From Reticulitermes speratus (Eukaryota > Arthropoda > Insecta > Blattodea > Rhinotermitidae): a DNA stretch of 64,000 bases. The position numbers were made by a program, and so were the translations under genes. Below, piece after piece: positions 1 through 10,391 of this stretch (positions are counted from its first letter, which is position 1; each line of letters begins with the position of its first letter). A model generated the notes under the pieces. That model was not told the origin of the DNA, did not search any database, and saw only the letters and a list, made by a program, of their open reading frames with translations. The DNA is taken from NCBI GenBank assembly GCA_021186555.1, contig JAJKFL010000330.1, forward strand, positions 31,350,944 to 31,414,943. The letters run 5' to 3'.

Positions 1-50
1 CTTGAACGTGTAAAGTGATTGAAGCCCCCCACACACATTAAATGTCATAC

Positions 51-129
51 ACGGGGCATACACAAAAGAATGGTGCGGTATCAAAAGTGAAACTTTTGAA
101 ACCGCACCATTCTTTTGTGTATGCCCTGT
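51..129. mobile_element. 79-bp palindromic MITE, copy 1
   Basis: The two halves are near-perfect reverse complements around a short centre; arms read GGGCATACACAAAAGAATGG and its complement. A second copy lies at 39083-39170. The size and the CAGGG/CCCTG-type ends fit a hairpin MITE mobilised by a Tc1/mariner-type transposase, but no transposase for it is present. Flanking TA is clear only at the other copy. Confidence 0.7.
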
Positions 130-375
130 AAATGCGTATAAACGTTACTGAAAATTACGTCATTCAGTGTTAACGTACTCGGATGGTATTAAAAGGATAT
201 CATTATTTTTAGACTTTGTTTTAGAACATGTCATTAGGGAGGTTTAAAAAATCAGTACTTACTGACACCGAGTGTGACACACCAGATTGTCATTGCTGAT
301 AATGTTAATTTAATGGGTGATATATAAAAACAAAGTTACAGGATCTTTACAGTATTAGTTAGTTAGTTAGTTAGT

Positions 376-765
376 CCCCATGTCGCTCCAATCGCGGACA
401 TAGGGGCCTCCTTTCGGAGGTTTCTATGGTCATGTGCGTTGATGTAGCGGGTGACCAGCCCACTGACCGCACAATTTCTACTCAATCCTGATGTGACTGC
501 CAGAGCCATCTGGCAGGCAGTCAGGAGACTTGGGTGAGAAATGGCCGCTGAATTTTGCCGACGGGCATTACTAGTTCTATTCATGCCCGTAAGGTTCTTT
601 TACATGTCGTAAATCTACGACATGGGACTGACGGCTTTACTTCCCCTCCGAATGAAGTGGTGCTTCGGATTTTTATCACCCTTAAAAATCCATCGCCCTC
701 GGTCGGGATCGAACCCGCGAACCTTGGGCCCAGTGGCGAGTACGCTAATCACAGTATTAGAAGTA
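376..765 (-). repeat. SINE-E (tRNA-headed SINE), copy 1
   Basis: Homologous over its length to 20497-20883. On the minus strand it starts with a degraded tRNA-like head containing a B-box-like GGTTCGATCCCG, followed by a body of about 300 bp. The head is truncated compared with the other copy, so this is a dead, 5'-eroded insertion. Confidence 0.7.
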
Positions 766-842
766 CGAAAATGTCTAGAAATAAAAACACTATAGACCAG
801 TGGCGGTTCATGGGACTTTTTATGGTAGGGCTGGAGCTAGTA

Positions 843-1545
843 CAGCAGAATATCGGTTATCCGAACTTCGCTTAACCGAAACTCAGATTAACCGAAACAC
901 CTGTCAGGCGCTGCGACTCCCAGAACTGCCTGCCGCGAGACACCTCTGAGCCTCTCGCCGTCAGTTTGCTGTCAAAAGTTGACATGTGCGGACGAGTGTC
1001 AAATTGACGTGTGTGCTGCTTACAGTGTAGTTTTAACATTTCGTGTGACGGTGATTGCAAACAGTGTCGGCTAGACGAAACGTTTTGTAATGACAACTGA
1101 ACAGAAATTGGAGGTTGTGAGACGAATTGAAAGTGGCGAGATCTTGCGAAGCGTCACGGCGGATTTCGGTGTTGGCATATCAACGGTTTCAGATTGGGTA
1201 AAATCGAAACGCGAAGAACATTCGTCTAAAATGCCGAACGGAGGGACATTGCAGCCAAAAATACATTGTGCAAAAAAAGTTCAAACCAAATATCAGATTT
1301 TTTCGTAGAAATTTGTAGTGCTGTATTATATCTGTAAATATCATACACTTTGTAGTGCTGTATTGTATCTGTAAATATCGTACACTTTGTTGTGTCGTAA
1401 ATTTTATTAACATAAGACGTGTTTCTGAATATATGTTATTTTTATTGCACCTTATCACGTCAAGTCGAATTTCCGAATTATCCGAAATATTGCTTATCTG
1501 AAATCGGGTCCGCCCCCTTTATTTCGGATAGTCGAGGTTCTACTG
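843..1545 (+). mobile_element. pogo/Tigger deletion derivative
   Basis: The left end (CAGCAGAATATCGGTTATCC) matches the reverse complement of the right end (CAGTAGAACCTCGACTATCC), and TA dinucleotides at 841-842 and 1546-1547 form the expected target duplication. Subterminal CCGAA/TTCGG repeats occur at both ends. At 703 bp it is far too short for a full pogo element and keeps only the N-terminal DNA-binding part of the transposase. Confidence 0.8.
1090..1308 (+). pseudogene. Transposase N-terminal psq/CENP-B helix-turn-helix fragment
   Basis: The ATG-initiated 72-codon frame begins with about 45 residues resembling the Pipsqueak-type helix-turn-helix of pogo/Tigger transposases and CENP-B: KLEVVRRIESGE, then FGVGISTVSDW. 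The second helix-turn-helix and the DDE catalytic domain are missing; the rest of the frame is unrelated tail. It lies inside inverted repeats of the pogo type (843-1545), so it is a relic of an internally deleted element rather than a host gene. Confidence 0.75.
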
Positions 1546-1547
1546 TA

Positions 1548-2200
1548 TTATTATACGATTAATGAGAAGGCCTAACATAGCGTTTATTTCAGCACAGCCA
1601 CTCAACTACTTATGTTTAGTGTATATAGCAGGGTTAAATTTTCTCATATAACTTTGTATTTTGCTAGATTATGACTGAGAAATAACTAAATCAGGTGTTG
1701 CACGACCTAAATTCTTAATTTTAGCCTTCTCGGCGAGGGTTAATTGCGAAAAACTGGTGTTCTGTAAATACTTCACAGTGTTGTTGTTCATGTTTATCTT
1801 AAAATTGCAACTGCTAAAATTAAAACATTCATAAACATGGATTTGAAATCAGCTAGGTAAAAGTCGTTATCAAATGCTAGCGTTTGAAACGTTATAGAAG
1901 GTAAATAGATATACGAAGTCCTCCGTGAAACAGTCTGCATTGACTGCAGCACGGGCAGCAACGTAGCTAGCTGGCTGTCTCGTCCACCACTCGCCCTAGC
2001 TGTGCTGAAGCCAGCACACAACGTCTGGGTAGGGCATAGCCCTCTCCCCTTTCTGTCCTCTGCAGCGCTTGGAGTCCGTCGCTAGTATTTGAATTTAACA
2101 TGTTCTTGTTCATATTCTTTTAAATAACGTACGTATCTCGTAACGAAAACTTTTATTCAGATATTTAGTTTAATCTTTCTCAAAATTTCTGGGAGGGTTG
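1548..2200. other. Unassigned interval
   Basis: AT-rich sequence with no convincing coding frame, tRNA-like head or inverted repeat that I can see. Confidence 0.4.
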
Positions 2201-2458
2201 CAGCCCATATGGACGGTGTCGTGCGCGAGGCGGACGTGCTTCAGGCGGACAGTGAAACTGATCCCTTTTTATCTGCTACATGATTAAGATAAGAATACTA
2301 AGGTTATGCAAGTTACACAAGTCCATTTTCTGCTAACTTTCCCTCACACATTTTTCTCCCCCCAACTTTGGACTAGTCAATGTCTTCATGACATGCAGAC
2401 AAGAAGCTTTGTCAGTCAGTTACTCATATAATATTTTCATTATTTAATATGTATATAC

Positions 2459-2680
2459 AATAACTGCAGACCATAAGTCTTCGTCACACAATCTGGCATT
2501 AACACATTTTTCTGTTCATTATTTATAATTATTCCCATACACAATAACTGCAGACCATAAGTATTCGTCACAAAATCTGGCATTAACACATTTTTCTGTT
2601 CGTTATTTATAATTATTCCCGAACACAATAACTGCAGACCAAAAGTCTTCGTCACACAAGCTGGCATTAACACATTATTC
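2459..2680. repeat. 84-bp tandem repeat, about 2.7 copies
   Basis: The phrase AATAACTGCAGACCATAAGT recurs at exact 84-bp steps (TAACTG at 2461, 2545, 2629). Because 84 is divisible by three, it produces a repetitive open frame on the minus strand that should not be read as a gene. It lies just beyond the stop of the MULE transposase relic. Confidence 0.85.
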
Positions 2681-4075
2681 AAATGTATTTATGTAGCTTA
2701 AAGCTTTGAGACATTTGTACAGATCATTTGATTTGTCGTATTCTGCCATAACTCTTTCAATTCTCTCATCTTGTTTTACGTAAGTCCTTTTTCGTTTCTG
2801 GCCAGCCAGTCCAAGTTCCTTTGATTTTATTTGCCAAGATACCAACTCTGCTTCTTCTTTTAATTTCTGTACCAGCAGAAAAAAATTAGGATGTTGCTTT
2901 CCTATAATGCTGTTCAGTTTGGAATTACAACCCTCGACTGCGTTGTTGGTCCTATGCCGATGCTGATGTATGTTCCACATCTCGATGGGAACATTCTGGT
3001 TCTCCATCCATTGCTCGACAAAGTAATCGAGAAATAAGGTTAATTTCTCATTCTGTGGAACACTTTCCATGATCATGAGCCAACCTTCTTCTACTTTGTC
3101 GATAGGTGGGTGTGCCACAGCAGCACACATTCTGCAAATTATTCGGACTTGTTCATCTTCTTTGTATTCCACCGCAAGACCAATATTTTGTATTTGTCTC
3201 CACAGGCACTGATTAAAATGAAAATTACAGCCAGTAATAACTGAGCCTGGAAAGACTTTATTTGTTGCACTGATGACCGCTGCTTCAAAATCGACCTTTA
3301 TAATTTTTGGTGACCGGAACACACAACAATTCTTCAGCAGAGTTAACAAACAGTGATACTTTTTTCTTTTTTGTCCGGTAAAAGTGCAAACAGAACCGGA
3401 TATATGTAGTTTTCATGCGATGTGCTTCCAAGATCTACGTGCAAGCTATACAACTGAGCGAATTGCCTAGGACAACTTTTAAATGTGCCGCCTCGAAAAA
3501 AAGAAGTTCCGGTTCTGGGGTAAATATTCACAATCTTCCCCAGCGAAGACGAGAATTTTTTTCCCTGAGTCATCAGTGTGATCGATTCGAAGAAAACTGG
3601 AGTTATTTGCCAGACGTAAAACTTCTTCCGGAAATACAATTTTCGAACTGTCTTCTGGATTTTGCTCAGTACCCATAACTTTTCGCCGTTCTTTACACAG
3701 TCGAGACTTAACACTCTCGTATTTTGGTATTTCCGTTACCATGTCATACCCTGTCACGTAAGTGTCTGACAGTTCTTCCTTATAGACTGTATGTACAGAC
3801 ACAGACACGTCTTCCCTAGCTCTCTTTATGCAGTTTTCCAATTTTACTTTAACCTCCATTCCAGCTAGGTTTGGAACGCAACTATGGTTCGTTTTACTAA
3901 CGATTTCATACTGTAAAGTTGTTTTCAGCTTCCCTTTTCACTTACCACACTTGTCTTTAACACACGCCCAACTTATCAACTTCGAATTTTTACGATGAAT
4001 TCGATATTGAAATCCGCCAAATATCAAGGACGGTTTTCCCATTCCAGTAGAAACTACTGCAGTTTCACCAGCCAT
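2675..4075 (-). pseudogene. FLYWCH-MULE transposase relic
   Basis: Reading from an ATG at 4075, the first 60 codons form a FLYWCH zinc finger (GGFQYRIHR, then WAC, C and HSC ligands), broken by a TGA at 3938-3940. A frameshift in a T run near 3500 and another near 3345 move between two frames. The core then matches MULE transposases: LYSLHVD, YPVLFALLPDKKEK, IIKVDFEAAV, GCNFHFNQCLW, IEMWN and RTNNAVEG. The second catalytic Asp (VDFE) and the Glu (AVEG) are present, but the usual DGTF reads GGTF at the frameshift. It is clearly inactive. Non-autonomous MULE or host-domesticated origins cannot be separated, but the breaks argue against domestication. Confidence 0.85.
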
Positions 4076-4280
4076 GATTTCCTTATTGACTCGCGCAGGC
4101 ATAAGCTGTTTACTGTTTCAAAACCAAATACCAAATGACTAAGGCAAAACGGCGGGGAACCCATAGTTTAAGGTATCCATGCACATGCAGTTACTGGTCA
4201 GGCCGTTATCTGACAGTCCGTTGACCGAAGGTAAATTTTTCCTATACACATGAAGTTCGCCGGAATGCAGACATCTAGAG

Positions 4281-4586
4281 CAGCGGTCGCCAACCATTCG
4301 GACCTCACGGACTACTAAACTCACAATTTTGAATCCCGCTGACCACTAACATGAATTTTTTTTAAAAAGGTACAAACATCTATAAAATAATGATCATAAA
4401 AGTTCCATTTTATTAATATGAAATGCACTTGTTTAATTATAACAAAATTATTAGTGTGATATTAATATATAATGAATATAGTGAATATAATGAAACAGTA
4501 TAATAAACATAAAAATTGCAAATAATGTCCAAATTTCTCCACGGACCACCAAAATTTTCTCGCGGACCACCGGTTGGCGACCGCTG
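4281..4586. mobile_element. hAT-type MITE with 8-bp target duplication
   Basis: Terminal inverted repeats CAGCGGTCGCCAACC and GGTTGGCGACCGCTG are perfect over 15 bp. The flanks carry the direct repeat ATCTAGAG at 4273-4280 and 4587-4594, the 8-bp duplication typical of hAT transposition. The 306-bp interior is AT-rich and non-coding. Confidence 0.92.
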
Positions 4587-4639
4587 ATCTAGAGGCAGCT
4601 TATCATTTCTGGGAAGTGTGTGTGTAGAGGCACCCGCTT

Positions 4640-5405
4640 TCCGGCCGACGTCAAGTAAAGAACTGGAGGAAATCTTTAGCCTAGACAGAAATGCGCTTCC
4701 ATAGAGCAGAGTCCTTTTTGAAAGGCTAACAGGTCCTCAGCTAGTCAAGAAATTCCCCACATTTTATGGAAACCGGAGTTCATTACCACATCACAAGAGC
4801 TCGCCACCTGTCCCTATCCTGAGCCAGACCAATCCAGTCTAGTCCTGAAGATCCATTTTCATATTATCCTCCCATCTACGCCTGGGTCTTCCAAGTGCTC
4901 TCCTTCCCTCAGGTCGCCCCACAAAATCCTATATGCACCCCTCCCCATACGTGCTACATGCCCCGCCCACCTCATTCTTCTTGATTTGATTACGCGAATA
5001 ATATTTAGTGATGAGTACAGATCATTAAGTTCCTCGTTATGTAGTCTTCTCCACTCCCCTGTTACCCCGTCCCTCTTAGACCCAAATATCCCCCTCAGCA
5101 CCCTATTCTCGAACACCCTCAGCCTATGTTCCTCCCTCAGTGTGACAGACCAAGTTTCACACCCATACAAAACAACAGGCAAAATTACATTTCTGTATAT
5201 CTTAATCTTTGTATTTTTGGATAGCAAACTGTAAGACAGAAGATCCTGCACCTAATGATGGCAAGCATTCCCCGGCTTCAATCTGCTCTTCATGTCTTCA
5301 CTAATGTCATTTCCATTCCTCAACAGTCCTTCCCAAATATTTCAACTGTTCCACCCTTTCAAAAGGTATTATCTATCACTTCGTCCTGCATTCTCATCTC
5401 CACAC
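4640..5405 (-). pseudogene. Non-LTR retrotransposon 3' end, family 1
   Basis: A 130-residue open stretch (4859-5251) plus flanking frames give the C-terminal region of a LINE reverse-transcriptase protein: [44 protein letters not shown] and [13 protein letters not shown]. Upstream (to 5405) lies RVEQLKYLG in another frame; downstream is the 3' tail shared with 11835, 33662, 37022 and 50930. No catalytic RT or endonuclease part is present, and frameshifts are numerous. It is a 5'-truncated dead copy. I cannot assign the clade securely (RTE- or jockey-like). Confidence 0.85.
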
Positions 5406-5775
5406 AAGTACACAGGTGTGCAGGTACTTCTTGTAATCTTTCACATCCTCTTCCTTTGAAAAAGCATGTCCGCCTGACCCACGGCCGCTACACCCACGTA
5501 ATCTTATCGTCTTCCTTATCAACAAATATGTCCGCCTCAAGCACGACGTGTCCGCTTCGCGCACTGTCCGCCTGGCGCACGTCCGCTACAGACACGGAAC
5601 CATAAGGACAAGCCGCTTCTCCTGTGGACTTACCTCATCACGAGAGCGCAGTATAAGATAAAACGCAAAGACATCTAGTAAGCAGTCGAAGGCGTGGCAA
5701 AACTCCGACCTTTAAAAAATAGTATACAGGTAAGAATTGCATTTACGAAGACACAAGGGCAGAATAAATGTGGGG

Positions 5776-5856
5776 AATGGTGAGGTCAGAATGGTGAGAC
5801 CAGAATGGTGAGGTCAGAATGGTGAGACCAGAATGGTGAGGTCAGAATGCTGCATC
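5776..5856. repeat. Short tandem repeat (AGAATGGTGAGGTC / AGAATGGTGAGACC)
   Basis: Alternating units AGAATGGTGAGGTC and AGAATGGTGAGACC, with a connecting pair of bases, run for about five units. Simple minisatellite with no coding value. Confidence 0.85.
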
Positions 5857-6009
5857 GTCTTATCCGTTAATAAATTAGAGCACAGATGTATACGTAGGAA
5901 TATAAAACATTCTAACTGTTGAAAATTACCGTCTTATGGAATATTACATCGTTTAGTTTGGTGAACAGGCACCACTATTCTATGACTACCCAGAAGATGG
6001 AGGTAGTAA

Positions 6010-6115
6010 GTTCCTCCGAAATGTTTTTACATATATACCAAACTACAGGCGTCATATCCCCAGAAGACGGAAATCTCCATCAACATCACTGTCAGAAACT
6101 CTTAATCTCAGTTTG
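6010..6115 (+). repeat. Degenerate group-2 ribozyme-element arm
   Basis: CCGAAATGT, then a GGCGTCAT...CCCAGAAGAC block and CATCAACATC, are collinear with the 3' half of the group-2 elements (compare 8360-8455). The ribozyme half is not recognisable. Confidence 0.45.
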
Positions 6116-6354
6116 ACGTGCACCTTTGTATGGGTGTGAAACCTGGTCTCACAGCTTGGCAGAAGAATATACATATTCAGGCTGTAATATGTGTATCTAA
6201 GGGAGAGATTTTAACATAAGAATGGGACAGTTTATACAGTGATGAGCTATATAATTTGTAGTCTTGATCAAGCGACAATAGGGAGTGAAATTAACGAGCA
6301 TGAAATGGACAGGACATGCAGCACGCATAGACGAGATTAATCTTTTATAAAACT

Positions 6355-6600
6355 CTTAGTGGGGGGAAACATGAACGATATATACGGAGTGTTTCTCTTA
6401 AAGTGTACCAAATTTCGCGATGTTGTTTTGAGTCATTTTAAGGGGGAAAAAACGCCATATCAACATATGTCCGATTACCACCCGTTACGTCGCTGCCTAC
6501 ATGGCTGTACTCGAAAGATACACAATACATATATTTTATCATACTGTACACATACAAATAAAGTTATGTGTCAGATAAGATCACGAAAGAAATATATCCA
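6355..6600 (+). repeat. Interspersed repeat shared with 40225-40450
   Basis: Collinear matches include AACGATGTTATTTTATGGG-like, CAACATATG..CGATT, CCTACATGGCTGTA, ATATTTTATCATA and TTATGTGTCAGATAA. In both places it lies near remnants of the same Tc1-like transposon (7745-8010, 40380-41400), so it may be that element's non-coding part. Confidence 0.55.
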
Positions 6601-6960
6601 CTAAGTCTTGTAGCCGAACATTATTGAAACAATATTAAATGCTAGTATTGTTGGAGCAGTTCGGCTCTCCCCTACCACTCGTCTAAATATAGCAGCATCG
6701 ACAAGAGACCAGGTGTCCCGAGTCAGTTGGCGGGAGTAAAAGGAAAAGAGTAGACGGATGGTTTTGTGCTAACGTTGTATTGTAATAAAATAAACAAAGT
6801 TAACCTTTTTGAAGAGAACAGTCTATTAATTTGATGTATATCAAATTAATAAAAAGTAACCAGCAAAGTTCGGTTATAGTCTTAACCTAATTCAACAATT
6901 TATACCAACAAATGCACGCAGACACATACAATGTCAATAGTTTCTTTTATTAACAGTTAT

Positions 6961-7005
6961 CCCCAATACGTATTACGGCGTGTTTACATCGCCATCTTCA
7001 GGGGG
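6961..7005 (-). ncRNA. Hammerhead ribozyme motif with core mutation (GUAA)
   Basis: Minus strand: stem I CCCC, CUGAAGA, a stem II of GGCG...CGCC, then GUAA in place of the required GAAA, a palindromic stem III and GGGG closing stem I. The A-to-U change hits the invariant core, so self-cleavage is unlikely. Confidence 0.6.
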
Positions 7006-7227
7006 TCGTTGAAGTTTTCTTTTAACATAAACCAATATTTATAAAATACATCATAACAGCCATAGTTATGTAAATAATGTTACAATGTTAATCAGTGTCA
7101 CTATATATAAAATTGTACAATGGTAAATATTAATAAAATTAATAAAACAGTATAAAATTATTGGGTTACATAGTATAATGTAACTGATAAATTATTGGCA
7201 GAGAGGCCTTGCGTTCAACTTCAACGA

Positions 7228-7272
7228 CCCCCTGAAGATGGCGATGTAAACACGCCGAAATACGTATTGGGG
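7228..7272 (+). ncRNA. Type I hammerhead ribozyme motif
   Basis: Stem I CCCC (7228-7231) pairs with GGGG (7269-7272). The core CUGAAGA is at 7232-7238, one unpaired U follows, stem II is GGCG/CGCC, GAAA is at 7257-7260, stem III is the self-complementary AUACGUAU, and the predicted cleavage is after U7268. All invariant core bases are present. A stem III this small usually favours cleavage as a dimer. Confidence 0.7.
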
Positions 7273-7454
7273 ATAACTATTAATAAAAGAAACTATTGAC
7301 ATTGTAAGTGTCTGTGTGCATTTGTTGGTGTAAATTGTTTAATTAAACGATAATGCACGGTGAATGCAACGTAAAAGTCTTAGCCTATTTCACAACATGT
7401 GTACGATAACACAACAAAACATAGGAAGCAATTAAGCCCTATGTACTGCGTGTT

Positions 7455-7725
7455 TTTTTTAGTCCGGCCTTTTCTACCTTCTCACTGTAGGTGTAGAGGG
7501 TTACTGTTGCACTGATCGCACACAATGACACACAAACACACTCGGTAGGACTCCCTGAACGAGGGATTGGCCCGTCGCAGAGGCACAACACCTGCACAAC
7601 ACAGAACATTCACACGAAACAAACATGCATATCCCCCCCCCCCCCGGCAGAATTCGAACCCGCAAGCCCAGCAAGCAGGCGGTCGCAGATCTACGCCTTA
7701 GACCGCGCGGTTACCGGGATCGGCC
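7455..7725 (-). repeat. SINE-D, nearly full length
   Basis: The minus strand starts GCCGATCCCGGTAACCGCGC, continues through a tRNA-like head with B-box GGGTTCGAAT, and then the D1-type body (GTCGCAGAGG-like CTCTGCGACGGGC, GGAGTCCTACCGAGTGTG). A C14 run interrupts the head-body junction. Same family as 39549 and 51628. Confidence 0.75.
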
Positions 7726-7744
7726 CTGTTGTATGTACGGCATG

Positions 7745-8010
7745 AAAATAAAATTGTGTCAGATAATACAACAAAAGAAATACATCAATTTTTAGTTATG
7801 TTATCGAATTGTGTCGATGAAGTTATAACACGGGGGGGGGGGGAAATAAGATTTTATTAGATGACAAATATTAAATAATATTAAATTTCGGGCAATGTTA
7901 CACTTAGTATTGTTCACAGTTACCTCCATCGTTCCGTACTCATAGTCTGCGTGTCCAAAACAGAATTTGTTGCCTTTCTGATAATTTCCATAATTTCCTC
8001 TTATATGGTC
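7745..8010 (-). pseudogene. Tc1-like transposon 3' remnant
   Basis: Collinear with 40550-40795: GTGTCAGATAATAC..CA, then a GTTCA..TGACCTCCA-type stretch and TTTCTGATAATTT. On the minus strand it corresponds to the transposase C-terminus read at 40703-40790, but it is too decayed to translate. A poly-G tract and AT spacer interrupt it. Confidence 0.5.
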
Positions 8011-8333
8011 AGCAGACTACATAATTCTCTGCAAGATGTAGTCAAGTGTCGTGAGATCTTGTGACCTCACATCTTGTAACCTCACATCTTGTGACCTCAC
8101 AACTACGTAAACTAAACATAACTAACTCTGTAAATTTATATCTTTCTTCTTTTTTTTTTTTTTTTTGTACAATATTAAAATGGATTTTATAGAAACTGTG
8201 TGAGAGTATGGCATGGCTTAAACTGGCTCAGGATAGGGTCCAGTGTACTACGGTAATGAATCTTCGGATTCTGTGAAAAACATGGGATTTTTTTTTTTTT
8301 GACGAGCTGGGCTATGTAATCCAAGAGGATCTC

Positions 8334-8455
8334 GACCCGTGAAGATGGGACCGACACGTTGTCCCGAAACGTCGGTAAATAATTACCACACGACGCCGTG
8401 TAATCACCCAAAAGACCACAGATTACATCAACATCGCGGCGGAAGCCTGAAATCA
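8334..8455 (+). mobile_element. Group-2 hammerhead-like element, single arm
   Basis: GACC, CGUGAAGA, U, stem II GGGAC...GUCCC, GAAA, ACGU, C and GGU are followed by the family 3' half: TAATTACCACACGACGCC, a CAGAAGACCACAGAT-like block, and the end CGCGGCGGAAGCCTGAAATC. Compared with a hammerhead, the core has one extra base between C3 and U4. Located 3' of a long T tract. Confidence 0.65.
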
Positions 8456-8539
8456 AGGAGCTTGGCTATTATTAGCGCAGTTGAAAATGTGACAAAAAAA
8501 ACTGTAACCTGTGCCCCGGCAGGGCATTGACAGTGCTAG

Positions 8540-9560
8540 GAAGAGACTGGATCGACAGTCATATGCTAAGTGATGTTCACAAGTGACGTAACACATGCAT
8601 ACGTAATTACAGACGATGACTGAGTGTGAATGAAAGGTAAGTGGGAATTTGAAGGAAGGACAGAATTAATTCGTAATTAAAATAACAATTCGTAATGTAT
8701 TCATAATAGGTAAAACACAAACATTAAGTTTGTATAATGATTAAGGGAACTATTTTACGTAATATTTATCAATATGGTACAGATTTGGTAGGTTATTGCA
8801 TATTTTAATTTGTAGAATTGTTTTAAAGCATATAACAGCTAACAGTCTCCGTTAGCTTCCTAGCCGATACCCGATAGTTTCCATTTTGATTAGATTTTCC
8901 ATTGCAGAAGCATGGAAAAAGCAAGTTTGTAACTTTATTTCGTATTAGCAGTTGCTTAGCTAGTCTTTTAACGCCCGGGGTCGAGTAATCAAAATGGCCG
9001 CCCTTAAGAGAAATGATAAATTAAAAAAAAAAATCACAATAATTTATTGAATTTCCTGTTATTTGGCTTTATTTATTCAAATTTTTGAATTTGAAATTTT
9101 TTTTTTGAGCGTAGAAACCTTATTTTTTTGTTCATTTAAAGTATTCATTTGGCCCGCATTTTTCTGTCCCTTGGACTCTGTCGTCTCTTGTGGCAGCATA
9201 ACTCGCCCCTTCCTCCCTCCCGCCGCCACACCCCTGCGTGCCAGCAAGTTACTTTCAGGTAAAATTGTAAATTGCTGTAGCCACCATGGGAAGTGCACCT
9301 TAGTATGAGGAAACCAGCATGGCCGACGCTTAGGTAATAAATGTCTTTAGATATCCAAGACACTGTTGCCAATTTTTCCACACTAGTAGTATGTAAGCAG
9401 TAGTTCAGCAAAGTAGCTGGTCCGTCCATTGGGATAAATGGTGGGAGTTTCGGCCTTAAAAGGGCTTAAATAATGTTGTGGGCTAGAATTAATCACAATT
9501 TCCCTGGCCAGCCACTACTTTACACTGGATTGTAATTTGGCTTAGAGAGTCACCTAATAT
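8540..9560. other. Unassigned AT-rich interval
   Basis: Low-complexity A and T runs and short frames only; nothing recognisable on either strand. Confidence 0.4.
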
Positions 9561-9570
9561 CGGGTCGCCT

Positions 9571-10391
9571 GAGATCTGCGTTCTTTTGTGATATTACGCA
9601 GCGTAGAGTCGTAATTCTGTACCGACGTTTCGGGACAACCTATCGGGTCCCATCTTCAAGGGTCAAGGAGCTTGGACTTGTTGACCCTTGAAGATGGGAC
9701 CAATAGGTTGTCCCGAAAAGTCGGTACAGAATTACCACTACTCTGCGTAATATCCCAGAAGAACGCAGGACCCTTGAAGATGGGACCCGATAGGTTGTCC
9801 CGAAACGTCGGTACAGAATTACCACTCAACGCTGCGTAATATCCCAGAAGAGCGCAGGACCCTTGAAGACGGGACCCGATAGGTTCCGAAACGTCGGTAC
9901 AGAATTAACACTCAACGCTGCGTAATATCCCAGAAGAGCGCAGGACCCTTGAAGACGGGACCCGATAGGTTGTCCCGATCCGTCGGTACAGAATTACCAC
10001 TACTCTGCGTAATATCCCAGAAGAACGCAGGACCCTTGAAGACGGGACCCGATAGGTTGTCCCGAAACGTCGGTACAGGATTACCACTCAACGCTGCGTA
10101 ATATCCCAGAAGAGCGCAGGACCCTTGAAGACGGGACAAGATAGGTTGTCCCGAAACGTCGGTACAGAATTACCACTCAACGCTGCGTAATATCCCAGAA
10201 GAGCGCAGGACCCTTGAAAATGGGACCCGATAGGTTGTCCCGAAACGTCGGTACAGAATTACCACTCAACGCTGCGTAATATCCCAGAAGAGCGCAGGAC
10301 CCTTGAAGACGGGACCCGATAGGTTGTCCCGAAACGTCGGTACATAATTACCACTCAACGCTGCGTAATGTCCCACAACAACGCAGATCTC
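9571..10391. mobile_element. Tandem array of hammerhead-like monomers in inverted-repeat frame
   Basis: Eight plus-strand monomers of 86-89 bp begin GACCCTTGAAG at about 9683, 9769, 9858, 9944, 10031, 10120, 10209 and 10298. Each carries CUUGAAGA, GGGAC...GUCCC, GAAACGUC and GGUAC. The array is preceded by one inverted monomer (9600-9672). The outer ends, GAGATCTGCG... at 9571 and ...CGCAGATCTC at 10391, are inverted repeats of about 33 bp with a few mismatches. One monomer (about 9985) has lost the GAAA. Period lengths near 90 break the reading frame, so the open frames here are not coding. Confidence 0.8.

Larger units (their letters stand above)
2205..5640. mobile_element. Possible decayed MULE element with nested insertions
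   Basis: The transposase relic at 2675-4075 is bracketed by related GC-rich stretches with repeated GAGGCGGAC/GTCCGCCTG words near 2205-2260 and 5468-5600 in opposite orientation, as expected for long MULE terminal inverted repeats. A hAT MITE (4281-4586) and a LINE 3' fragment (4640-5405) would then be later insertions. The ends are approximate; the repeat match is weak and was made by eye. Confidence 0.35.
6886..7340. mobile_element. Fold-back element with hammerhead motifs in its arms
   Basis: Left arm (about 6890-7020) and right arm (about 7215-7335) are inverted copies of each other across about 120 bp, separated by an AT-rich spacer. Each arm ends outward in the shared word GTGCATTTGTTGGT (right copy 7316-7329). 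The right-arm ribozyme is intact in its core; the left one has one core change. No open frame. The architecture matches 38945-39300, 47760-48285 and 63235-63722. Confidence 0.8.

Noticed and set aside
2440..2682. Minus-strand 80-codon frame with internal 28-residue repeats
   Set aside because: Produced by the 84-bp tandem repeat; no start context or domain.
4859..5251. Open 130-codon frame as a host gene
   Set aside because: It is the C-terminal part of a LINE protein, truncated on both sides, with homologous tails at four other places.
9640..10139. Repetitive minus-strand frames (VILYRRFGTTYRVPSSRV)
   Set aside because: They are translations of the tandem ribozyme-like monomers; period length breaks frame and the sequence is conserved as RNA structure or DNA, not protein.
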